From a bacterium (lineage in GTDB: Bacteria > Desulfobacterota > Binatia > HRBIN30 > CADEER01), in NCBI GenBank assembly GCA_019637795.1, contig JAHBUY010000004.1, positions 62,001 to 126,000 on the forward strand: DNA of 64,000 nucleotides, given 5' to 3'. Positions 7,426 to 18,049 of this stretch are shown here, piece after piece. Positions within the stretch are counted from its first letter, which is position 1, and each line of letters begins with the position of its first letter. The position numbers and the translations under genes are program-made. The notes below the pieces were generated by a model that did no database searches, had not been told where the DNA came from, and was given only the letters and a program-made list of their open reading frames with translations.

Positions 7426-8589
7426 ATGGATTTCGCCTTCTCCGACTCCGAGCTCGCCTTCGCCGCCGAGGCGCGGGCGTGGCTGGCCGCCAACGTCCCC
7501 GCCGCCTGGCGGCGCGATCGCTGCTGGACGCGCAGCGACGACCCGCTGTGGCGCGAGATCGCCCGTGAGTGGCAACGCAAGCTGTTCGACGGCGGCTGGA
7601 TCGCCATCTCCTGGCCGCGCGAACACGGCGGCCGCGGCGCGACGGTGATCGAGCGCTGGCTGTTCGAGGAGGAGCTCGACCGCGCCGGCGCGCCCTATCC
7701 GCCCGGCAGCGCCAACGTCGACATGATCGGCCAGGCGGTGCTGCGCCACGGCACCGAGGCGCAGCGCCGGCGCTTCCTCACCCGCCTGCTCTCCGGCGAG
7801 GACTGGTGGTGCCAGGGCTTCTCCGAGCCCGGGGCCGGCTCCGACCTCGGCAGTCTGCGCTGCCGCGGCGAGCGACGCGGCGACGCATTCATCGTCAACG
7901 GCCAGAAGGTGTGGACGAGTCACGCCGAGGTCGCCGACTGGTGCTTCCTGCTCTGCCGCACCGAGCTGGACCAGCCGAAGCACAAGGGCATCAGCCTGCT
8001 GCTGGTCGACATGAAGAGCCCCGGCATCACGGTGCGGCCGCTGACCCAGATGACCGGCGAGACCGAGTTCTGCGAGGTCTTCTTCGAGGACGTGCGCGTG
8101 CCCGCCGATCTGATGATCGGCCCGCCGGGCGCCGGCTGGCAGATCGCCATGGGCATCCTGCAGCACGAGCGCGGTCCGGTGTGGACCTTCACCTTCCAGC
8201 GCAAGATCCGACGCAGCCTGAACGAGCTGATCCGCCGCGTCCGCGAGCACCCGGCGAGCCGGGGCGTCGGCGATCCGCTGGTGCGGCAGAAGCTGGCGCA
8301 GTCGTTCATCGACGTCGAGTTGCTGAAACTGATGGGCTACCGCAGCCTCACCCACATCCTGCGCACCGGCCACCCCGGGCCGGAGAGCTCGCTCGAGAAG
8401 GTGCTGGGCAGCGAGACCGACCAGCGCCTGCAGGAGGCGGCGATGAGCTTCTTCGGCCCCTACGCGGGGCGCGCCGACATGCCCGGCCTGCGCGACTACC
8501 TCTACGCCCGCTCGGAAACCATCATGGGCGGCACGAGCGAGATCCAGCGCAACGTCATCGCCCAGCGCATCCTCGGCCTGCCGCGCTGA
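7426..8589 (+). CDS. Acyl-CoA dehydrogenase family protein (FadE-type)
   Basis: A 387-residue flavoprotein that introduces a 2,3-double bond into an acyl-CoA. The FAD/substrate segments WWCQGFSEPGAGSDLGSLR and VNGQKVWTSHAEVADWC are present, and the C-terminus has YARSETIMGGTSEIQRNVIA. The position of the QIYEGT catalytic Glu of short-chain enzymes reads IMGGTS, common in FadE-type and actinobacterial-style enzymes. The ATG at 7426 fits the start MDFAFSDSEL; an upstream TTG would lie inside the operator-like palindrome. It is convergent with the DEAD-box helicase. A PsrA-like site directly upstream suggests control by fatty-acid status. Confidence 0.92.
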   Translation: MDFAFSDSELAFAAEARAWLAANVPAAWRRDRCWTRSDDPLWREIAREWQRKLFDGGWIAISWPREHGGRGATVIERWLFEEELDRAGAPYPPGSANVDMIGQAVLRHGTEAQRRRFLTRLLSGEDWWCQGFSEPGAGSDLGSLRCRGERRGDAFIVNGQKVWTSHAEVADWCFLLCRTELDQPKHKGISLLLVDMKSPGITVRPLTQMTGETEFCEVFFEDVRVPADLMIGPPGAGWQIAMGILQHERGPVWTFTFQRKIRRSLNELIRRVREHPASRGVGDPLVRQKLAQSFIDVELLKLMGYRSLTHILRTGHPGPESSLEKVLGSETDQRLQEAAMSFFGPYAGRADMPGLRDYLYARSETIMGGTSEIQRNVIAQRILGLPR

Positions 8590-8677
8590 CGGTCGCGCAC
8601 CCGCCGGGGCCGATGGCCAGCGGCTGCGATGCGCGACGCCCGTCGTGCTCGTCGGCGCGCTCCTTCGCGCTCGCGCC

Positions 8678-10042
<1,365 letters not shown>

Positions 10043-10198
10043 CCGGCCATTCTCGCATGAACCTCGTGGGCGAAACGAGCCGGGGCCTGCATGGCGCCTC
10101 GTCACCGGGGCGCCGCGTCGCCGGGGAGACACCGCTGCCCGCAGCGAGCCGGGGTGTCCGCCGTGCCTCCGTGGTCGATTCTTGGTAGCGGATCACGG

Positions 10199-12481
10199 AT
10201 GCTCGCCGACCTGCCGCTGCGCGCTCCGCGCGCCACGCTGCTGATCGCGGCGGTCCTGAGCCTGATCCTCGGCGGCTTCGCGGCGCGCTTTCGGGTCGAC
10301 GGCGCCGTCGACCGCCTGCTCCCCGCGGGCGATGCCGACGCCGTCCATTACGACGGCGTGCGCCGCGCCTTCGGCAGCGAGGACGTCGTGGTGGTCGGCC
10401 TGTTCGCCGACGACGTCTTCGCGCCCGCGGCCCTCGCCCGCGTCGATCGCCTGTCGCGCGCCCTCGCCCGCCTGCCCGGCGTCGAGGAGGTGCGCAGCCT
10501 CACCACCGCGCAGCGCATCGAGCTCGACGACGACGGCCTGCGGCGCGCCCCCTTGGTGCCGGCGCTGCCACGCGACGCGGCCGAGGCGTCGGCGCTGCGC
10601 GCCCGGGTGCTCGCCGACCGCCTGGCGCCCGGCACCCTGGTCGGCCGCGACGGCCGCGCCGCCGGCATCTGGGTGCGCTTCCAGCCGATGTCCGACGACG
10701 ATTTCCTCGCCGCCGACGTCGACGGCCGCCTGCGCGCGACCCTGGCCGCCGTCCCCGGGCCGGAGCCGCTGGCGCTGACCGGTCTGCCGACCATCAAGGT
10801 GCAGGCGGCGGCCGACATGCTGCGCGACCTCGCCGTCTTCGTGCCCCTGGCGCTGCTGCTGGTGACGGCATCGGTGGTCTGGGCCTTCCGCACCTGGCGC
10901 GGCGTGCTGCTGCCGCTGGCGACGACGGTGATCGGCGTCGTCTGCACCACCGGCATCATGGTCGCGGCCGGCGACGCCTTCACCCTCGGCACCCTCGTGC
11001 TGCCGCCGCTGCTCATGGCGGCGGGCGTCGCCTACGCCATCCACATCGTCAGCCGCTACTACATCGAGCTGCGCCACCACGGCGACGAGCGCTCGCTGGC
11101 GATCGCCCTCGGCCACGTCCGCCTGCCGGTGGCGATGGCCTCGCTCACCACGTTCATCGGCTTCGGCACCTTCGTCACCAGCCCGATCCCCTCGATCCGC
11201 GACTTCGGCGTCTACGCCGGCCTCGGCATCGCGGTGATCTTCCTCGCCTGCGTCGCCGTGATCCCGGCGGCGCTCAGCGTGCTCCCGCCGCCGCGCCGGC
11301 TGCCGGCGCGGCTCGAGGACGGCGGCCGCTTCTCGCGCTTCGTCGCCGCCTGCGGCGCGTTGTCGCTGCGCCACCGCGGGCCGTTCCTGGCGCTGTTCGC
11401 CGTCCTCCTGGTGCTCGGCGGCTGGGGCATGACCCGCATCCGGGTGGAGACCGACTATCTGCGCTTCTTCCGCGCCGACCACCCGGCGCTGCGCGACAAC
11501 CAGCGCATCGGCGCCGCGCTCGCCGGCACCCAGGTGGTGACGCTGGTGGTGGACGGACCGGTGACGCGCACCGACGTCCTCGACGCGATCCGCGATCTCC
11601 AGCGCTTCGCCGAGCGACAGCCGGGCGTCGACGCCACGCGCTCGATCGTCGACCATCTGGAGAACGCCCGCCGCGCCGTCGCCCCCGAGCGCGCCGACCT
11701 GCCGTTCTCCGCCCAGGAGGAGGTCGATCAACTGCTGCTGCTGCTCGCCCCGCCCGACCTGCGGCATGAGCTCACGGCCGACCAGTCGCGCGCCGCGATC
11801 ACCGTCCACACCACCCTCTCCGGTTCGCAGGCGATCGGCGCCCTGGTCGAACGGCTCGAAGCCCACGCGGCGAGCCGGCTCCCCGTCGACGCCAAGGCCC
11901 GCGCCACCGGCACGGTGGTGCTGCTCACCCGCTCCGCCGACGCGCTCGCCTGGAGCCAGGTCTGGGGCGACGCGCAGGTGATGGCGATCCTGCTGCTGGT
12001 GATGGCGCTGCTGCTGCGCTCGCTGCGCCTCGGGCTGCTGTCGATGGTGCCGAACGTATTCCCGATCGTCATGCTGCTGGGGATCATGGGCTGGGCCGGC
12101 ATCGACCTGAACATCTGCACCAGCACCATCGCCTCGATCAGCATCGGCATCGCCGTCGACGACACCATCCACTACATGCTCGGCTTCCACGAGGCGCTGC
12201 GCGCCGGCGCCAGCCGCGAGGACGCGATCCTCGCCACCCTGCGCGCCGTCGGCCGGCCCATCCTCATCGCCTCGGTCGCCCTCACCGCCGGCTTCCTCAT
12301 CGCCTGCCTGTCGTCCTTCCAGCCGGTGCGGCACTTCGGCATCCTGGCCAGCGCGACCATGCTGATCGGCGTCTTCACCGACCTCTTCCTGCTGCCGGCC
12401 CTGCTCGTCACCCTGCGCATCGGCGACGCGGTGGTCGAACGCGCCATCCCCGGGAGAACGGCGGAGCGGCGCCAGGCGTGA
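10199..12481 (+). CDS. MMPL/RND-superfamily lipid exporter
   Basis: A 760-residue polytopic inner-membrane protein with the duplicated MMPL layout: one membrane helix at about residues 11-31, a periplasmic domain, a helix bundle at about 205-390, a second lone helix near 400-415, another periplasmic domain, and a last bundle at about 595-747. The TM4-like motif SIGIAVDDTIHYMLGFHEAL carries the acidic pair expected for proton coupling. Relatives export hydrophobic molecules such as hopanoids, mycolic-type lipids or wax precursors. The gene 53 bp downstream encodes a LolA-like carrier, a pairing often seen for this family. The ATG at 10199 removes an arginine-rich extension. Confidence 0.9.
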   Translation: MLADLPLRAPRATLLIAAVLSLILGGFAARFRVDGAVDRLLPAGDADAVHYDGVRRAFGSEDVVVVGLFADDVFAPAALARVDRLSRALARLPGVEEVRSLTTAQRIELDDDGLRRAPLVPALPRDAAEASALRARVLADRLAPGTLVGRDGRAAGIWVRFQPMSDDDFLAADVDGRLRATLAAVPGPEPLALTGLPTIKVQAAADMLRDLAVFVPLALLLVTASVVWAFRTWRGVLLPLATTVIGVVCTTGIMVAAGDAFTLGTLVLPPLLMAAGVAYAIHIVSRYYIELRHHGDERSLAIALGHVRLPVAMASLTTFIGFGTFVTSPIPSIRDFGVYAGLGIAVIFLACVAVIPAALSVLPPPRRLPARLEDGGRFSRFVAACGALSLRHRGPFLALFAVLLVLGGWGMTRIRVETDYLRFFRADHPALRDNQRIGAALAGTQVVTLVVDGPVTRTDVLDAIRDLQRFAERQPGVDATRSIVDHLENARRAVAPERADLPFSAQEEVDQLLLLLAPPDLRHELTADQSRAAITVHTTLSGSQAIGALVERLEAHAASRLPVDAKARATGTVVLLTRSADALAWSQVWGDAQVMAILLLVMALLLRSLRLGLLSMVPNVFPIVMLLGIMGWAGIDLNICTSTIASISIGIAVDDTIHYMLGFHEALRAGASREDAILATLRAVGRPILIASVALTAGFLIACLSSFQPVRHFGILASATMLIGVFTDLFLLPALLVTLRIGDAVVERAIPGRTAERRQA

Positions 12482-12534
12482 GGTGCTCCGTTCCCCGGTT
12501 GCTCCGGGTGAGATTGTTTGCCTAAGGATCCCCC

Positions 12535-13272
12535 ATGCTCAGCGTCGTGGCTCTCGTGGTCGCCCTGGCGATGCCGGCATCGGACGATGCCAGAGCGCTG
12601 GTCCAGCAGGTGATCGACGCGGCGCCCAGCGTGCCGTCGGTGTCGCACATGGAGCTCTCCACGCCGGGCGGCCTGGTGCGCGAGCTCACGGTCAGCCGCA
12701 AGCGGCTCGCCAACGGCATCGACGCCCGCTACCTCGAGATCACCGGGCCGATGAACCTCAAGGACACGCGCTATCTGTTCTACGATCGCAGCGAGCGGCG
12801 CGACGACCAGTTCATGTGGCTGCCGTTCATGCGCCGCATCGTCCGCCTCTCCGACCAGACGCGGCGCGAGCCCTTCCTCGGCTCGACCTTCTTCGTCGAC
12901 GACCTCGTCGAGCGTCCGATCGACGACTTCCGGTACCGCTTCGTCGGCGAGGAGACGATCGGCCAGCGGGCGTGCCGGCTGGTCGAGGTGACGCCGCTCC
13001 ACCCCGAGCGGGAACCCTACGGCCGCATCGTCGCCGCCATCGATCCGACCGATCTGGTGGTGCTGCGCGGCCAGCTCTACGCCCACGACGGCAGCCTGTA
13101 CAAGGTGCACACGGTGGCGCGGCTGGAGAAGATCGACGGCCACTGGACGCCGACCGAGCAGGTCATGGACAACCTCCACGACCGCACCTCGTCGCGCCTG
13201 GTCGCCACCCGCACCGAGTACGACGCGCCGATCGGCGACGAGATCTTCCGCGAGGCGTACCTCGGCCGCTGA
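12535..13272 (+). CDS. Outer-membrane lipoprotein-sorting (LolA-like) protein
   Basis: A 245-residue exported protein with a short hydrophobic start (MLSVVALVVALAMPAS) and a beta-rich LolA-like body: ARALVQQVIDA, YLEITGPMNLKDTRYLFYDR, QFMWLPFMRRIVRLSDQTRR, GSTFFVDDLVERPIDDFRYR and VEVTPLHPE. This family is annotated as outer-membrane lipoprotein-sorting and carries hydrophobic cargo across the periplasm. Its place directly behind the MMPL transporter suggests that it receives the exported lipid. The cargo cannot be told from sequence. Confidence 0.87.
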   Translation: MLSVVALVVALAMPASDDARALVQQVIDAAPSVPSVSHMELSTPGGLVRELTVSRKRLANGIDARYLEITGPMNLKDTRYLFYDRSERRDDQFMWLPFMRRIVRLSDQTRREPFLGSTFFVDDLVERPIDDFRYRFVGEETIGQRACRLVEVTPLHPEREPYGRIVAAIDPTDLVVLRGQLYAHDGSLYKVHTVARLEKIDGHWTPTEQVMDNLHDRTSSRLVATRTEYDAPIGDEIFREAYLGR

Positions 13273-13302
13273 GCGCGTCGCCGCGGGCCGCGGTCGGCGC
13301 GA

Positions 13303-14811
13303 TCAGCCGAGCGGCGGCTTGTCGCCGCCGCCGCTCTCCTGCCGCAACTTGTACTTCTCGACCCGCTGGGTCGGCGTCTTGGGCAGCGAGTCGCGGAACT
13401 CCCACAGCCGCGGCACCTGGAACTTCGCCAGCCGCTCGGCGGCGAAGGCGCGCAACTCCTCTGGCGTCACCGGCGCGCGGGCGACGATGAACGCCTTCAC
13501 CTCCTGGCCGAGGACCGGGTCGGGCACGCCGATCACCGCCGCCTCGGCGACCGCCGGGTGCTCGCACAGCGCCTTCTCGATCAGCGCCGACGACATGTTT
13601 TCGCCGCCGCGGCGGATGACGTCGCGCTTGCGATCGACGAAGTAGAGCCAGCCGTCGGCGTCGAGCGTGCCGAGGTCGCCGGTGTGGAACCAGCCGTCGC
13701 GCAGCGCCTCGGCGGTCTGCTCCGGATCGCGGAAGTACTCCGCCATGCGGTGCGGCGAGCGGATGACGATCTCGCCCGGCGCGCCCGGCGGCTGCTCGCG
13801 TCCCTCGTCGTCGAGGATCGCGATCGTCACCCCCGGCACCGCCGGCCCGGCCGAACCCTGGCGCGGCGCGGCGTCGAGCGGGGTCATGGTCACCACGCCG
13901 GCGTCGGTGGAGCCGAAGCACTCGGCGACGCCGGCGACGCCGAAGCGGCGGATCACCTCGTCGCGGATCGGCGCGCTGCCGAGACCGAGGATGACCCGCA
14001 ACGGGTTGTCGCGCTCGAGCGGGCTCGGCGCCTGGCGCAGCAGGATCGCCAGAATGGTGCCGAGCGTGTACAGCACCGTCGCGTGCACCTCGTGCACCAG
14101 CGGCCAGAACTCCGAGGCGCGGAACGCCTTCGGAAAGGCGACGGTGGCGCCGGCGGTGAGCGCGGTGGTTACGGCGCCCCAGGCGTTGCCGTGGAACAGC
14201 GGCGTCACCGCCAACAGCGTGTCGTCGGGGCCGACGCCGAGCAGGTCGATGAAGTGCTGCGCCGCGCCGCCGGTGCTGCCGTGGCGGAAGAGCACGCCCT
14301 TCGGACGTCCGGTGGTGCCCGAGGTGTAGAGGAGGGTCGACCCGTCGTCGACCGTCAGCCCGACCTCGAGCGGCTCGGGCGAGGCGGCGGCCAGCCGCGC
14401 CGCGAAGTCGATGTCGGCCGCGGCGCCGATCGCCGCCAGGCGCGCGCCCGCCGGCCGCGCCAGCTTCGGCGCGGTCAGCGCCGCGATGCCCGTGGCGTCG
14501 GTGAGGATGATCCGCGGCTCGGCGTGGCCGAGGATGTAGCTCAGCTCGCCGGCGCCGAGCGCCGGATTGATCGGGTGCAGGATGGCGCCCGCTTTGAGCG
14601 CGCCGAACGCCGCCACCAGGTATTCGATCGAATTGCCCATGCCGAGTGTCACCCGGTCGCCCTTGACGACGCCGAGCGCCGCGAAGGCGCGCGCCGCCTG
14701 GTTGGTGAGGCGCTCGAGCTCGCCGTAGCCGACGGCGCGGCCCTCGTGGCGGATGAACGGGTGGGCGCCGCGCGTCGCCGCGCGCGCGGCGATCAGCTCG
14801 GTGATCAGCAT
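13303..14811 (-). CDS. AMP-forming acyl-CoA synthetase (FadD-like)
   Basis: A 502-residue ANL-superfamily ligase that activates a carboxylic acid through an acyl-adenylate to its CoA thioester. Motifs: P-loop LLYTSGTTGRPKG, PLFHGNAWG, ECFGSTDAG, the hinge DGWFHTGDLGTLDADG, DRKRDVIRRGGENMS, and the C-terminal PKTPTQRVEKYKL holding the catalytic Lys region. The PTQRVEK variant and the short N-terminus resemble caiC/crotonobetaine- or fadD-like enzymes for medium or unusual acids. It lies 7 bp downstream of an SDR gene and should be transcribed from the same promoter, next to a PsrA-like operator. Confidence 0.9.
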   Translation of the reverse strand: MLITELIAARAATRGAHPFIRHEGRAVGYGELERLTNQAARAFAALGVVKGDRVTLGMGNSIEYLVAAFGALKAGAILHPINPALGAGELSYILGHAEPRIILTDATGIAALTAPKLARPAGARLAAIGAAADIDFAARLAAASPEPLEVGLTVDDGSTLLYTSGTTGRPKGVLFRHGSTGGAAQHFIDLLGVGPDDTLLAVTPLFHGNAWGAVTTALTAGATVAFPKAFRASEFWPLVHEVHATVLYTLGTILAILLRQAPSPLERDNPLRVILGLGSAPIRDEVIRRFGVAGVAECFGSTDAGVVTMTPLDAAPRQGSAGPAVPGVTIAILDDEGREQPPGAPGEIVIRSPHRMAEYFRDPEQTAEALRDGWFHTGDLGTLDADGWLYFVDRKRDVIRRGGENMSSALIEKALCEHPAVAEAAVIGVPDPVLGQEVKAFIVARAPVTPEELRAFAAERLAKFQVPRLWEFRDSLPKTPTQRVEKYKLRQESGGGDKPPLG

Positions 14812-14818
14812 CGCCGGC

Positions 14819-15580
14819 TCAGGCCATCGTGCCGCCGTCGCAGACCAGGACGGCGCCGTTGATGGTGCGCGCCTCGGGCGAGGCGAGGAAGGCGATCGAG
14901 GCGGTAACGTCCTCGACCGTCGACAGGTTCCCCGGCGGCGGCGGCGAGTAGTACGCCAGCAGCTCGCGCTCGAAGTCCTCGCGCGGAATGAAGCCGGCGA
15001 TCAGCGGCGTCATGATGCCGCCCGGCGCGACGCAATTGGCGCGCAGGCCGCGGCTGGTGAATTCCAGGGCCAGCGAACGGGTCAGGCTGATGAGGGCCGC
15101 CTTCGAGGCGCTGTAGGCCGAGCAGTAGGCGTGGCCGCGCAGGCCGGCGATCGAGGCGACGTTGACGATGTTGGCGCCGGACCGCCGCAGCAGGTGCGGC
15201 AGCGCCGCCTGGGTGGTGTGGAAGGCGCCGGTGAGATTGACCGCCAGGGTGCGGTTCCACTCCGATTCGTCGATCTCCTCGAAGCGCGCGGCGCGGCCGA
15301 TGCCGGCGACGTTGACCAGGACATCGACGCCGCCGAAGGCCTCGACCATGTGCGCGACCGACGCCGCCACCGAATCGGCGTCGCTCACGTCCACCACCGC
15401 GCCGAGGGCGTCGCTGCCCGCGGCACGCAGGGCGTTCACCGTCTCGACGACGCCGTCGCCGTTGACGTCGACCGCCAGCACCCGCGCGCCCTCGCGCCCG
15501 AAGCGCTCCGCCGTCGCCTTGCCCAACCCGGATGCCGCGCCCGTGACGTACACCGCGCGGCCCTCGAATCGCCCGCTCAT
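14819..15580 (-). CDS. SDR family NAD(P)-dependent oxidoreductase
   Basis: A 253-residue classical short-chain dehydrogenase. Cofactor motif VTGAASGLGKATAERFG, acidic end of beta-2 LAVDVNGD (predicts NAD preference), NVAGIG, catalytic Ser in NVASIAG and YSASK. The C-terminus CDGGTMA is typical of oxidoreductases acting on hydroxyacyl or sterol-like alcohols. I chose the ATG at 15580 (MSGRFEGRAVYVTG); an ATG at 15592 adds four residues and cannot be excluded. It is first in a unit with the acyl-CoA synthetase and is divergent from the CoA-transferase/racemase gene, with an operator palindrome between them. Confidence 0.88.
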   Translation of the reverse strand: MSGRFEGRAVYVTGAASGLGKATAERFGREGARVLAVDVNGDGVVETVNALRAAGSDALGAVVDVSDADSVAASVAHMVEAFGGVDVLVNVAGIGRAARFEEIDESEWNRTLAVNLTGAFHTTQAALPHLLRRSGANIVNVASIAGLRGHAYCSAYSASKAALISLTRSLALEFTSRGLRANCVAPGGIMTPLIAGFIPREDFERELLAYYSPPPPGNLSTVEDVTASIAFLASPEARTINGAVLVCDGGTMA

Positions 15581-15612
15581 GCGGTCGTGCATAGACGCTG
15601 GCCCGGGCAAAG

Positions 15613-15628
15613 ACAAACACCTGTTTGT
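15613..15628. promoter_or_regulatory. PsrA-like palindrome, site 2 (ACAAACA-N2-TGTTTGT)
   Basis: The core CAAAC ACCT GTTTG (15614-15627) extends to a perfect 7+7 inverted repeat ACAAACA CC TGTTTGT. It lies in the divergent promoter between the SDR/acyl-CoA synthetase unit and the CoA-transferase/racemase gene, about 33 bp from the SDR start and 72 bp from the other. One site could control both directions. This is the best-formed of the three copies in the window. Confidence 0.68.
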
Positions 15629-15699
15629 GTGGTCCGCCGGCGCCGGGCGGCCATGACCGCGCATTGAAAGACCGCCGCCGCCGTGATTGCTGACGGCCG

Positions 15700-16827
15700 A
15701 TGACGCCGCTGCAGCATCTCACGCTCCTCGATCTCTCGCGCCAGCTCCCCGGCCCCTTCTGCTCCACCATGCTGGCCGACCTCGGGATGGACACGCTGGT
15801 GGTCGCGAACCCCACCGATCCCTTCGGCACCGGCATCCCGTTCATGGCGCGCAACAAGCGCAGCATGACGCTGAATCTGAAGTCCGCGGCCGGGCGCGAG
15901 CTCTTCCTCCGCCTCGCCGACCGCGCCGACGTGCTGCTCGAGGGCTTCCGCCCCGGTGTCATGCAGCGCCTGGGTCTCGACTACGCGACGCTGTCGGCCC
16001 GCAACCCGCGCCTCATCTACTGCGCCATCTCCGGCTACGGCCAGGACGGGCCGTACCGCGAGCGCGTCGGCCACGACGTCAACTACCTCGGCTTCGCCGG
16101 GGTGCTGAACTTCATCGGCCGCGGCGACGGGCCGCCGGTGATCCCCGGCGTGCAGATCGCCGACATCGGCGCCGGCGCCCTGATGGCGGTGATCGGCATC
16201 CTCTGCGCCGTCATCGCCCGCCAGCACACCGGCCGCGGCCAGATGGTCGACATCGCCATGCTCGACGGCGCCGCGCTGTGGAACGTGTATCCGGTGCTGT
16301 TGCACCTCCTCGGCCAGGCGCCGCAACGCGGCCAGACACAGCTCACCGGCCACCACGCCTGCTACGCCGTCTACGAGACCAGCGACGGCCGCTACGTGAC
16401 CGTCGGCGCCTACGAGCGGCCCTTCTGGGCGACGCTCTGCCAGTGCCTCGGCCATCCCGAGTTCATCGACCGCCAGTGGGCCGAGGGCGAGGAGCGCGAA
16501 CGCATGCTGGCGACCTTCCGCGCCATCTTCCGCACCCGGACCCAGGCCGAATGGCTCGCCGAGCTCGGCGAGCGCGACATCTGTTTCGGCCCGGTCAACG
16601 ACGTCGAGCAGATGCTCGCCGACCCGCAGCTCCGGCACCGCGGCATGATCGTCGATCAGCCGGACGGCCCGCCGACGCTCGGCAACCCGGTCAAGCTGTC
16701 GGAGACGCCGCCGGCACTGCGCACGCCGCCGCCGACCTTCGGGCAGCACACCGACGAGGTGCTGCGCGAGCTGGGGCTCGACGCGGCGGCGATCGCGCGC
16801 CTGCGCGACGAGGGCGTGATCGGGTAG
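15700..16827 (+). CDS. CaiB/BaiF family III CoA-transferase or 2-methylacyl-CoA racemase
   Basis: A 375-residue family III protein: start LLDLSRQLPGPFCSTMLADLG, then LEGFRPGVMQRLGLDY, NPRLIYCAISGYGQDGPY, and the block RVGHDVNYLGFAGVL followed by VQIADIGAGALMAV. The His of GHDVNY and the Asp of QIADIG match the base pair used by alpha-methylacyl-CoA racemase (His and Asp in the mycobacterial enzyme), so racemisation of 2-methyl branched acyl-CoAs is the first guess. Formyl-CoA-type transferase activity is the alternative. The gene shares a promoter region and a PsrA-like site with the SDR/acyl-CoA synthetase unit, consistent with branched-chain or sterol side-chain degradation. Confidence 0.88.
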   Translation: MTPLQHLTLLDLSRQLPGPFCSTMLADLGMDTLVVANPTDPFGTGIPFMARNKRSMTLNLKSAAGRELFLRLADRADVLLEGFRPGVMQRLGLDYATLSARNPRLIYCAISGYGQDGPYRERVGHDVNYLGFAGVLNFIGRGDGPPVIPGVQIADIGAGALMAVIGILCAVIARQHTGRGQMVDIAMLDGAALWNVYPVLLHLLGQAPQRGQTQLTGHHACYAVYETSDGRYVTVGAYERPFWATLCQCLGHPEFIDRQWAEGEERERMLATFRAIFRTRTQAEWLAELGERDICFGPVNDVEQMLADPQLRHRGMIVDQPDGPPTLGNPVKLSETPPALRTPPPTFGQHTDEVLRELGLDAAAIARLRDEGVIG

Positions 16828-16831
16828 CCGC

Positions 16832-17914
16832 TCAGCGGAAGGACGCCAGCGCGGCGGCAACGGCCTCGGCGCCGTCGACCGGCGGCGGCGGCGCCGCCGG
16901 CGCCGGCATCGACCAGGCTCCTTCGAGCGCCGCCCGCCAGCGCCCGGCGCGCAGATCGGCCGGGTCGATGAAGGCATGGGCGAGGTGCGCTTCGATGCCG
17001 GCCACCAGCACGTCGTATTCGGCGAAGCGGCCGCGCGCCGTGTAGACGATCGGCGTGCGGTTGGCGATGCACTCGGCGACGATGCCGTACCCCGGCTTGG
17101 TCAGCACGGCGTCGGCGGCGCCGACCAGATCCTCATAGCGCACGCCGGCGGCGCGCAGCTCGTCGGCGCCGAGCACGCGGCAGCCCGCGCTCTCGACCGC
17201 CGCGCCCGCCGTGCCGACCACGGTCACGCCGTCGAGCGCCGGCAGCCGATCGAGCGCCAGGCCGATGCCGCCGAACGACACCAGCACCAGGCGGCGGTCG
17301 CGCGGCAGGCCGAGGCGCGCTCGCGCGTCGTCGCGCGCCAGGGTCGCGCGGCGCGCCACCAGGGGCACGTCGCGGATGCGCGGGAAGGCGGCGAGGTCGC
17401 CGTGCAGCGGCAGGCGGCAGAGCAGCGTCGCCCGCGCGTAGGAGCGGCGCAGCGCCGCGACCAACGGCGCGAATGCCGGCCGGTCCGCGGCGTAGTCGGC
17501 GTAGATCCAGTCCCAGGAGAAATTGGTCATCGCCACGCCCGGCACGGCGAGCGCGGCGGCGACATCGAAGGCCAGCGCCGGGATGTCCGCCAGGATGAGG
17601 TCCGGACGCCAGTCCGACAGCGCCGCGACCTCGCCGGCGATCAGCGCCGCGCGCCGCGATTCGATCGCGGCGTACGCCGCGGCGGTGGCGTCGATGTCGA
17701 TCGTCAGGCTGTCCGACTGCACGGCGCCGACGTCGAGGCGGCAGTCGGCATACCTCAGCTCGCCGCCGAGCGACTGCTCGAAGAACCACGGCGGCACCGT
17801 GGAGCGCACCATGATCGCGACGTCGGACACCCGCCGGCGCAGCGCGCGCAGGACTTCGCACACCCGGCTGGCGTGTCCGAAGCCGTGGCCGGAGACGTAG
17901 GCGACGAGCCGCAT
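16832..17914 (-). CDS. GT-B fold glycosyltransferase-like protein
   Basis: A 360-residue protein starting MRLVAYVSGHGFGHASRVCEVLRAL, the glycine-rich loop seen in MurG/GT28-like proteins and in the N-terminal domain of plant L-arabinokinases. The second Rossmann domain shows RRLVLVSFGGIGLALD and the nucleotide-sugar region AADAVLTKPGYGIVAECIANRTPIVY. It probably transfers a sugar to a lipid or small molecule; donor and acceptor are unknown. It converges with the CoA-transferase gene (4-bp gap) and is divergent from the polysaccharide deacetylase. The ATG at 17914 gives the conserved start; the frame continues upstream without similarity. Confidence 0.8.
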   Translation of the reverse strand: MRLVAYVSGHGFGHASRVCEVLRALRRRVSDVAIMVRSTVPPWFFEQSLGGELRYADCRLDVGAVQSDSLTIDIDATAAAYAAIESRRAALIAGEVAALSDWRPDLILADIPALAFDVAAALAVPGVAMTNFSWDWIYADYAADRPAFAPLVAALRRSYARATLLCRLPLHGDLAAFPRIRDVPLVARRATLARDDARARLGLPRDRRLVLVSFGGIGLALDRLPALDGVTVVGTAGAAVESAGCRVLGADELRAAGVRYEDLVGAADAVLTKPGYGIVAECIANRTPIVYTARGRFAEYDVLVAGIEAHLAHAFIDPADLRAGRWRAALEGAWSMPAPAAPPPPVDGAEAVAAALASFR

Positions 17915-18049
17915 CGTCGAGGCATAGCTCCCGAAGGCGACGATTTCACCGGGCAGACGCGGAGGAGCGGAGGATTCGCGCGGTCGCCGTTGCCCCGCGC
18001 CCGCGGGTGCAGGCTTCTCTTCGGCTGCCGAGTGCGTCATGACGCCGTC

